Positions 57,905 to 64,000 of a stretch of DNA of 64,000 nt are shown piece by piece; positions within the stretch are counted from its first letter, which is position 1, and each line of letters begins with the position of its first letter. The stretch covers positions 996,097 through 1,060,096 of the forward strand of contig NZ_CP022522.1 in the NCBI RefSeq assembly GCF_002850255.1. Direction: 5' to 3'. Both the position numbers and the translations under genes were made by a program. The notes below the pieces were generated by a model, which saw nothing but the letters and a program-made list of their open reading frames with translations, was not told the DNA's origin and searched no databases. Source of the DNA: Pseudoalteromonas sp. NC201 (GTDB taxonomy: Bacteria > Pseudomonadota > Gammaproteobacteria > Enterobacterales > Alteromonadaceae).

Positions 57905-58828
57905 ATGAATAAGTCCACATTAGCAGTTGCCGTTGTGGTACTAGCGGGCGCAGGGTATGTTGGCGCCAACTATTATGTAAATGAGCAAGTGAAGCAAGAA
58001 ATCACCAAGCAAATAGAAAACTTCGAACAAGACAGTGGCCTTACGGTGAGTTTTGCAAACAGCTCTGTTGATTTGTTTACCCGTGGTGTAGAAATTACCG
58101 ACCTAACAATTTCACAAGTCGATGAAAATATTCCCATATTTACCATTGAGAAGTTAAATATTGTGGGTTACGAGCAAGACAAAATCAGCCCCTATACCGA
58201 GCTTGACCTAGTCGGTTTAAAATTAGCAAAAGAAGCTGAAGAGTTTACCCAAGGGATGTCGCCGGAGCTGGTGAATGCAACGTACCATTTGAATACAAGT
58301 CTCGCTTATGATGAAGCATCTGGCGCCAGCGAGTTTACATTCGCATCTTCTGCAGAAGGCATTGCAAAGAGCTCTTTTAATGCTGCGCTTGGAAACAGTA
58401 AGGCCCTTATGGATGCTTCATTAGCGGCATCAAAAATTCAAAGTGATACACCAAACCTTGAACAAGAGCTTCAAGTGCAGTCGCAAATGATGGCGGCAAT
58501 GCAATCGCTCGAATTAAAATCGCTGGCTGTTAATATTGACAATGCAGGCAGCTTACCTCAGTTACTTGAGTCTGAAATTGCTCAGCAGGGTATGAGCAAG
58601 GCTGACTTTCAGGCGATTGTTGCCCAGCAACTACAAATGATGATGCTACCTGCTGAAATTCAAACGGCTGTGAATGACTTTGCCAATGGAATGGAGTCAC
58701 TTTCTATATCTGTTTCGATACCACAAAGTCAAAGTATGATGGCTCTGGGGCAGCAATTATCTATGGCTATGGCGCAAAATCCAGAAACACTGTCGGAACT
58801 TATCGAGATCAACGCGAGCGGTAAGTAA
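57905..58828 (+). CDS. Hypothetical membrane-anchored periplasmic protein (DUF945/AsmA-like features)
   Basis: 307 residues with an uncleaved-looking N-terminal helix (about 5-27) and a long exported domain. The pattern GLTVSFANSSVDLFTRGVEITDLTIS resembles the lipid-transfer-like beta repeats seen in AsmA and DUF945 proteins, but I cannot assign a family. The middle and C-terminal parts are rich in Gln, Met and Ala (QSQMMAAMQSLELKSLAVNI; QLQMMMLPAEIQ). It follows radA by 15 bp and probably shares its transcript. Confidence 0.65.
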   Translation: MNKSTLAVAVVVLAGAGYVGANYYVNEQVKQEITKQIENFEQDSGLTVSFANSSVDLFTRGVEITDLTISQVDENIPIFTIEKLNIVGYEQDKISPYTELDLVGLKLAKEAEEFTQGMSPELVNATYHLNTSLAYDEASGASEFTFASSAEGIAKSSFNAALGNSKALMDASLAASKIQSDTPNLEQELQVQSQMMAAMQSLELKSLAVNIDNAGSLPQLLESEIAQQGMSKADFQAIVAQQLQMMMLPAEIQTAVNDFANGMESLSISVSIPQSQSMMALGQQLSMAMAQNPETLSELIEINASGK

Positions 58829-58847
58829 AGCTAATCCAGCATGGTTA

Positions 58848-58878
58848 AAGGGATTTTGGGCTTGCTCCTAAATCCCTT
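58848..58878 (+). terminator. Hairpin after the 57.9-kb gene, possible terminator
   Basis: Perfect nine-base stem AAGGGATTT/AAATCCCTT with a 13-base loop, 20 bp beyond the stop. Followed by CATCTCTC, not a T-run, so only a possible terminator. Confidence 0.5.
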
Positions 58879-59024
58879 CATCTCTCATAAGCCCACTCAT
58901 TCGCAATATTAGTTTTACCAAATTGGTGAAATCTAAAGCAGCCTTGAGGTTGATCATACAATTCGTTGGAGTTGCAAAGGCTGCGGTGGTAGCATTGGAG
59001 TATCAATTGCTTGGGAATGTATTT

Positions 59025-59588
59025 ATGAGCGAATTCAAAGACTACCAGCAAGCTCAATTGCTATTAGAAAAACACGAATTATTTATTGCCCCCGCCGAAG
59101 TTCACGGCACCATTTCTGGGCTATTGGCCTGTGGTCTGAATATCGAAGATTCAGAGTATTTAGGGCTATTGAGCGACGTATTCAACGACGGTCAAAAATT
59201 TTCAGCGCCAATTAGAGAATTTTGCATCGATTTATATAAGCAAGTTGCCGAGCACTTCAACGACGGCGAGTTCCAGTTTGAACTATATTTACCGCCAGAA
59301 GATGAGTCGTTACATGACCAAGCTAATGCACTGATTGCTTGGGTATCAGGCTTTTTACTGGGCTTTGGTTTAAAGCAAAAAGATTACGGTAAGTTATCTG
59401 CTGATGTTAAAGAAGTGATTAACGATTTTAGCGAAATAACTAAGCTTGATACTGGTTTTGAAGACAGCAACGACGATAAAGAAGCACTGCTCGAAGTGGT
59501 AGAATATGTGCGTGTTTCTACACTACTATGCTTTGCCGAGATGGGTAAAGAACCCCAGTCCGTTAGCACATCAAAGACGATACATTAA
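59025..59588 (+). CDS. ygfB: YgfB/UPF0149-family protein
   Basis: 187 residues from the ATG at 59025 (the frame is open 102 bp further upstream, but family similarity starts here). Helical, with the signature VHGTISGLLACGL near the N-terminus, LIAWVSGFLLGFGL in the middle and VVEYVRVSTLLCFAEMG at the end. Molecular function is poorly defined; in Pseudomonas aeruginosa YgfB affects ampDh3 expression. It is first in the ygfB-pepP-ubiH-ubiI group, with two bases before pepP. Confidence 0.94.
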   Translation: MSEFKDYQQAQLLLEKHELFIAPAEVHGTISGLLACGLNIEDSEYLGLLSDVFNDGQKFSAPIREFCIDLYKQVAEHFNDGEFQFELYLPPEDESLHDQANALIAWVSGFLLGFGLKQKDYGKLSADVKEVINDFSEITKLDTGFEDSNDDKEALLEVVEYVRVSTLLCFAEMGKEPQSVSTSKTIH

Positions 59589-59590
59589 TT

Positions 59591-60901
59591 ATGATAAAAA
59601 ACAGCGAGTTTGTAGCACGCCGTGCGCGTCTTATTGCGGCATTAGATAACAACGCCGTAGCGATTATTCCTGCGGCCGTAGAGTTAACCCGTAGCCGCGA
59701 CACTGAATTTCCATTTCGCCAAGATAGCGACTTTTTTTACCTGACTGGATTTAAAGAGCCGGATGCGGTTTTGGTGCTTACGAAAGACAGAGACGGCAAT
59801 GCGCAGTCTACGCTGTTTTGTCGTAATAAAGATAAGGTTGCTGAGATTTGGCATGGTCGCCGTATGGGCTATGAGCAAGCTAAATCGCAACTTGAACTTG
59901 ACCAAACCTTTGCGCTGAGTGACTTAGACGACGAGCTATTAAATCTTGTGAATGGTCGCAAGGTATTATTCTACGGGCAAGGCACATATAGCGCCTTTGA
60001 TGATAAGGTTTGGCAGTTACTAAGCACATTGCGTGGTGCACCGAAAAAGGGCTATCGCGCCCCTGAGATCATCAAAGATATTCGTCCACTCGTCCATGAA
60101 ATGCGCTTATTTAAGTCGGCTGCTGAAATCGCCATCATGCGCGAAGCGGGCAGGATCAGTGCTGAGGCGCACAAACGCGCCATGCAGTTTGCCAAGCCGG
60201 GCGCAACGGAATACCAGCTTGAAGCTGAAATTCATCATCATTACGCAATGAATGGTGCGCGTCACCCAGCCTATGGCACCATTGTTGGCAGCGGTATCAA
60301 TGCGACGATTTTACACTATACCGACAACTGTGATGCGCTACAAGATGGCGACTTAGTACTGATTGATTCGGGTTGTGAGCTTGAAGGCTATGCCGCTGAT
60401 ATAACTCGTACTTTCCCAGTAAACGGCCAGTTTACTGATGCGCAGCGCAAGATTTATGAGTTGGTATTGGCCGCGCAAAATGCCGCCTTTGGTGAAGTAA
60501 AACCGGGTGGTACATTAGTCAAAGCCAATCAAGTGGCGATGACCGTATTGACTCAAGGGCTAGTAGATTTAGGCATTCTTGCGGGCGACGTTAATGAACT
60601 CGTAGAAGCACAGGCATGCAAAGCTTTTTACATGCATGGTTTAGGTCATTGGCTAGGTCTTGATGTTCACGATGTCGGTGAATACAAGTTAGATGAAGCG
60701 GATCGTCCATTTGAACCTGGCATGGTACTCACCATTGAGCCGGGCCTGTATTTTGACGAAGATGCGCAAGTTCCTGATGAGTATAAAGGAATTGGCATTC
60801 GTATCGAAGATGATTTGTTGGTCACTGAGTCAGGCTATGAAAACTTAACCGTACTGGTGCCAAAAACCATCGCAGAAATAGAAGCATTAATGAATAACTA
60901 G
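59591..60901 (+). CDS. pepP: PepP, Xaa-Pro aminopeptidase (aminopeptidase P II)
   Basis: Removes N-terminal residues that precede proline. 436 residues with the N-terminal AMP_N domain (about 5-135, FPFRQDSDFFYLTGFKEPD) and the creatinase-fold metallopeptidase domain with two-metal ligands in LIDSGCELEGYAADITRTFP, MHGLGHWLGLDVHDVG, TIEPGLYF and GIGIRIEDD. Between ygfB and ubiH as in E. coli. Confidence 0.98.
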   Translation: MIKNSEFVARRARLIAALDNNAVAIIPAAVELTRSRDTEFPFRQDSDFFYLTGFKEPDAVLVLTKDRDGNAQSTLFCRNKDKVAEIWHGRRMGYEQAKSQLELDQTFALSDLDDELLNLVNGRKVLFYGQGTYSAFDDKVWQLLSTLRGAPKKGYRAPEIIKDIRPLVHEMRLFKSAAEIAIMREAGRISAEAHKRAMQFAKPGATEYQLEAEIHHHYAMNGARHPAYGTIVGSGINATILHYTDNCDALQDGDLVLIDSGCELEGYAADITRTFPVNGQFTDAQRKIYELVLAAQNAAFGEVKPGGTLVKANQVAMTVLTQGLVDLGILAGDVNELVEAQACKAFYMHGLGHWLGLDVHDVGEYKLDEADRPFEPGMVLTIEPGLYFDEDAQVPDEYKGIGIRIEDDLLVTESGYENLTVLVPKTIAEIEALMNN

Positions 60902-60913
60902 TGGACACTTTGC

Positions 60914-62086
60914 GTGCAACAGTTTGATGTCGTCGTGGTTGGTGGTGGTATGGCAGGAGCCAGCGCCGCCATCGCCATAAAAAAAGTCTCTCCGCAGGCA
61001 AAGATTGCGGTTATTGAAGCCTTTGCGCCCAAAGGTAAGCAGCATCCAAGTTTTGACGACCGTAGTATTGCGCTTGCTGCGCAATCGGTCGCATTTTTGG
61101 GCGAGCTAAATCTATTTAATCCCGAGTGGCAGTACGTTGAGCCAATCACACAAGTGAATGTTTCAGACAGAGGTCACTTCGGTAAAGCGTGGATAAACCC
61201 TGAAGACTACAACCAAAAAGCGTTAGGCTATGTAGTTGAAGTCAATCCCTATGGCAGCTTTTTACACGAGCAGTTGAGCAATCTTGATATTGCACTGTTT
61301 TGCCCAAACCAAGTGGCGCATATACATCAACAACCAGAACAGGTTGAACTGACCCTCGATAATGGTGAGCAATTACAAAGCCGATTATTGGTTGTTGCGG
61401 ATGGCGCGCAATCTCCCACGCGGGCTAAGCTCAATATCGGCTTTGATAGCATAGGCTACGAGCAAGGCGCATTGATTGCCAATGTGCAAATCGACACTGC
61501 TCATGGTGGTCAGGCGTTCGAGCGTTTTACCGAACATGGCCCGATGGCGCTGCTGCCAATGAGTGATAATCGTTATTCGCTGGTGTGGTGTATGCCAAAT
61601 GAACACCTTAGCGAGTTTGAAGCGATGACAGCACACGAGTTTTTAGCTGCATTGCAGCAAGCCTTTGGTTATCGCGCCGGGCGCTTTGTGCAAGTGGGTA
61701 TGAGAGCAAGCTATCCGCTAGTGCTTGGGCGAGTAGAGCAACTCACTCATCATCGCGTGGTGGTGATTGGCAATGCGGCGCATGCCATTCATCCCATTGC
61801 AGGACAGGGCTTTAATTTAGGTCTACGAGATATTCAAGTCCTAACCTCACAATGTCAGGCAAATACGCTTGAAGAGTGGGGAAGTTTTCAATTTACGCGT
61901 GCTTATCAACTGGCGCGAGCGCAAGATATTAATACGGTGATGACATTAACCGATGCGCTCGTTCGACTATTTTCAAACTCATCAAGAACCTTAGCCTTAG
62001 GCCGTAGTTTAGGTCTACTCACCATGGCGCTGTCCAAAACAGCAAGGGCGCCGCTGGCCAAGCAATTGATGGGATATAAAGGATAA
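60914..62086 (+). CDS. ubiH: UbiH, ubiquinone C4-type hydroxylase (2-octaprenyl-6-methoxyphenol hydroxylase)
   Basis: FAD monooxygenase of aerobic ubiquinone synthesis. 390 residues from a GTG start; FAD fold VVVGGGMAGASAAIAIKK, DG motif VADGAQSPTRAKL and GNAAHAIHPIAGQGFNLGLRD. In the last motif the usual GDAAH is GNAAH, which also occurs in UbiH. Assignment to UbiH rather than UbiI or UbiF rests on that and on the pepP-ubiH-ubiI order. Confidence 0.95.
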   Translation: MQQFDVVVVGGGMAGASAAIAIKKVSPQAKIAVIEAFAPKGKQHPSFDDRSIALAAQSVAFLGELNLFNPEWQYVEPITQVNVSDRGHFGKAWINPEDYNQKALGYVVEVNPYGSFLHEQLSNLDIALFCPNQVAHIHQQPEQVELTLDNGEQLQSRLLVVADGAQSPTRAKLNIGFDSIGYEQGALIANVQIDTAHGGQAFERFTEHGPMALLPMSDNRYSLVWCMPNEHLSEFEAMTAHEFLAALQQAFGYRAGRFVQVGMRASYPLVLGRVEQLTHHRVVVIGNAAHAIHPIAGQGFNLGLRDIQVLTSQCQANTLEEWGSFQFTRAYQLARAQDINTVMTLTDALVRLFSNSSRTLALGRSLGLLTMALSKTARAPLAKQLMGYKG

Positions 62087-62096
62087 AGGAGTTGGC

Positions 62097-63266
62097 ATGC
62101 AACAAGTTCAAGTTTGTATTGTTGGTGGTGGATGTGTTGGTTTAACGCTGGCGCTAGGGCTTGCGCTGCAAAATATCTCGGTATTAGTGCTAGACAGTGG
62201 TGAAAAGCCAACACCATTGGCACAAGAATACAGCGCACGCGTGAGCGCGATAAGCGCTGCAAGTCAGGCTTTATTTGAGCGCTTGGGCGTGTGGTCTGAT
62301 ATTAAAGCGCAGCGCGCCGCAGCATATACTCGTATGGATGTACGCGATAAAGACAGCTTTGGTAAAATTGCCTTTGATAATGTCTCGTTAGACTTACCTG
62401 AGCTTGGTCACATCATTGAAAACGACGCCATTCGCTATGCCTTGTTAACAGCACTCGAAGCACAGCAATCGGCCAAACTGATGTGGAACACAAAATACCA
62501 AAGCTTGCACCAAACAGACACCGATGTGTTGCTAACGTTGGCTACTGGTGAACCTGTGATGGCGAAGCTAGTGGTGGCGGCTGATGGCGCACGTTCTGCT
62601 ATTCGCCAGCAGTTTAATATGCCAATCACGTATTGGGATTATGACCACCATGCGCTGGTTGCAACGATAAAAACCGCAGCGCCACATGATGCAACGGCAA
62701 GACAAGTGTTCCTCCCTGATGGACCGCTGGCCTTTTTGCCGCTTGATGATCCACATACTCATTCAATTGTATGGTCTACCGCACCGGATAAAGCAAAGCA
62801 GCTACAAGCCATGCCGATAGAGGCGTTTAATAAAGCGTTGAGTGCTGCAATTGATATGCAGTGCGGTGTGTGTGAATTGATTAGCGAAAGACATGTTTTT
62901 CCATTGACCATGCGTTATGCAAAACAATGGGTGCAAGGGCGGATCGTTTTAATGGGCGACGCGGCACATACCATTCACCCGCTTGCAGGTCTTGGCATGA
63001 ATTTAGGGCTAAAAGACGCTGCCTATTTGATCACCTTGTTATCAGCACCGCAAGAGCAATTTGCCAGCACACGGATACTGCGCCAATATGAGCGCAGCAG
63101 AAAAGCAGATGCTCAAAAGCATATTGCCATGATGCAAGGACTTAAAGAGCTGTTTGAAGGCAATCACCCGTTGAAAAAGCTAGTACGTGGCGTAGGCCTG
63201 AGTTTGGTCGACAACCTCGGCCCAATCAAACACCTGTTCGCCAAAGAAGCGATAGGCGGTAAATAA
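62097..63266 (+). CDS. ubiI: UbiI (VisC), FAD-dependent 2-octaprenylphenol C5 hydroxylase
   Basis: 389 residues, second flavin hydroxylase of the group, starting ten bases after ubiH. FAD fold IVGGGCVGLTLALGLAL, DG motif AADGARSAIRQQF, and GDAAHTIHPLAGLGMNLGLKD. The sequence YSARVSAISAASQALFERLGVW is typical of UbiI. Last gene of the operon; REP array 4 starts a few bases after its stop. Confidence 0.95.
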   Translation: MQQVQVCIVGGGCVGLTLALGLALQNISVLVLDSGEKPTPLAQEYSARVSAISAASQALFERLGVWSDIKAQRAAAYTRMDVRDKDSFGKIAFDNVSLDLPELGHIIENDAIRYALLTALEAQQSAKLMWNTKYQSLHQTDTDVLLTLATGEPVMAKLVVAADGARSAIRQQFNMPITYWDYDHHALVATIKTAAPHDATARQVFLPDGPLAFLPLDDPHTHSIVWSTAPDKAKQLQAMPIEAFNKALSAAIDMQCGVCELISERHVFPLTMRYAKQWVQGRIVLMGDAAHTIHPLAGLGMNLGLKDAAYLITLLSAPQEQFASTRILRQYERSRKADAQKHIAMMQGLKELFEGNHPLKKLVRGVGLSLVDNLGPIKHLFAKEAIGGK

Positions 63267-63269
63267 AAA

Positions 63270-63570
63270 GATTGCCGCGTAAAGCGGATCCCACAGAGGT
63301 TTTATATTGCTGGTAGGAGCGATTTTACATCGCGATCTTTTCAACAATCTCGTCGCGTAAAGCGTCTCCCACAGAGGTTTTATGTTGTTGGTCGGAGCGA
63401 TTTTACATCGCGATCATTTCAACAATCTCGCCGCGTAAAGCGTCTCCCACAGAGGTTTTATGCTGCTGGTGGGAGCGATTTTACATCGCGATCATTTCAA
63501 CAATCTCGCCGCGTAAAGCGGCTCCCACAGAGGTTTTGTGTTGTTGGTAGGAGCGGGCTTACCCCGCGAT
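63270..63570. repeat. REP/BIME tandem array 4 (78-bp period) with a different final REP
   Basis: Units start at 63313 (GTAGGAG), 63391 (GTCGGAG), 63469 (GTGGGAG) and 63547 (GTAGGAG), 78 bp apart. The 60-bp core is followed by an 18-bp linker (AGAGGTTTTATGTTGTTG), preceded by a half unit from about 63270. The last REP at 63547 has a different stem (GCGGGCTTACCCCGC), closer to the family of the nadC-ampD cluster. It lies between convergent ubiI and the LysR gene. Confidence 0.9.
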
Positions 63571-63573
63571 ATT

Positions 63574-64000
63574 TTAACCTAACCTCAATGCGATAAACTC
63601 AGCGAGTTTATCTACGGCGTGGGCGGATTCTTGGGTGTTTTTGACAAGGCTGATACCGATTTGACCGAGTTCGGGTAATATTTGGGTTTGGGTCTGATAA
63701 GGCAGCTCTGCTGGCACGGTGCTTTTGGCTAGCACAGTGATCCCGAGTCCCTCTTTTAAAGCGGCGGTAAGGCCAGTTAAGTCGGCGTTGCTATATACGA
63801 TACGGTATTGTAATCCAGCTTGCTGCAGCGCCTCGATAGCGCGGCGGCGATAAATACAGCCCTCCGGGGCGGTGACTAAAGTGACAACCGAATGCTGCGC
63901 AAGCGATAAATCGCCAACCCAGACCAGTTGGTCTTGCATAAACACCGGGTACTTGGATGAGCTAAGCTCTTCATTAAGCGCTAGCACCAAATCAAACTGG
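63574..64000 (-). CDS. LysR-family transcriptional regulator, C-terminal part (cut by window edge)
   Basis: About 141 codons of the co-inducer-binding domain; the reading frame continues past the window edge, so the DNA-binding domain is outside. Visible type 2 binding-protein features are QFDLVLALNEE, TAPEGCIYRRRAIEALQQAG, LKEGLGITVLAKSTVP and a C-terminal helix DKLAEFIALRLG. The regulated target is unknown. Convergent with ubiI across REP array 4. Confidence 0.88.
   Translation of the reverse strand, partial: QFDLVLALNEELSSSKYPVFMQDQLVWVGDLSLAQHSVVTLVTAPEGCIYRRRAIEALQQAGLQYRIVYSNADLTGLTAALKEGLGITVLAKSTVPAELPYQTQTQILPELGQIGISLVKNTQESAHAVDKLAEFIALRLG

Noticed and set aside
58923..59024. Upstream extension of ygfB by 34 codons
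   Set aside because: The extension has no family similarity, and GGGAA precedes the ATG at 59025, which gives the usual length.

Overview
The window is chromosomal DNA of a marine gammaproteobacterium, most likely Pseudoalteromonas or a close alteromonad. I infer this from gene orders typical of the class (rsxABCD, miaB-ybeZ-ybeY-corC-lnt beside ubiF, lolB-ispE-prs-rplY-pth-ychF divergent from hemA-prfA-prmC-sirB2-sirB1-kdsA, gcvA-DUF423-rlmM, pilA-pilC-pilD-coaE beside nadC-ampD-ampE, ygfB-pepP-ubiH-ubiI), from the moderate GC content, and from the protein sequences. No database search was run. Almost everything is core genome. I see no prophage, insertion sequence, CRISPR array or obvious defence island.

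Layout. 1-4.2 kb: rsxD (cut), rsxC with a long Ala/Lys-rich tandem-repeat tail, rsxB and rsxA on the minus strand. 4.2-6.8 kb: a hairpin-rich gap and a membrane-bound degenerate GGDEF-EAL protein. 6.9-7.4 kb: four tRNA-Asn genes behind one strong promoter. 7.4-8.6 kb: a geneless AT-rich stretch with clustered GATC sites and paired DnaA-box-like sites. 8.6-12 kb: a MATE transporter and uvrB. 12-17.6 kb: the most accessory part, with a small outer-membrane barrel, a membrane-tethered winged-helix protein, a sirtuin-like protein without zinc cysteines, an ankyrin-like protein and a periplasmic-TPR histidine kinase. 17.6-18.3 kb: the first REP/BIME array. 18.3-25.1 kb: the lnt-to-miaB operon and ubiF. 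25.9-27.4 kb: eleven intact tRNA genes (5 Leu, 4 Gln, 2 Met) plus tRNA remnants. 27.7-41.1 kb: ychF through kdsA. 41.2-44.2 kb: gcvA to rlmM. 44.2-44.6 kb: the second REP array. 44.7-50.2 kb: type IV pilus genes with two tandem pilins and a displaced pilB. 50.9-53.8 kb: nadC, a REP cluster of another family, ampD and ampE. 53.9-58.8 kb: a large two-PilZ protein, radA and a membrane-anchored unknown. 59-63.3 kb: ygfB-pepP-ubiH-ubiI. 63.3-64 kb: another REP array and the 3' part of a LysR regulator.

Shared themes. Three flavin hydroxylases for ubiquinone (UbiF, UbiH, UbiI) and the Rsx/Rnf electron-transport complex serve respiration and redox control. HemA, PrfA and PrmC link haem synthesis with translation termination. 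A degenerate GGDEF-EAL protein, an HD-GYP response regulator and a double PilZ protein belong to c-di-GMP signalling, and the window also carries pilus genes. The strongest non-genic signal is a set of GTAG/GTGG-headed REP elements. Three arrays keep a 78-79 bp period although their linkers differ, and a fourth cluster is made of a second family. The RAYT transposase expected to go with such elements is not in this window.
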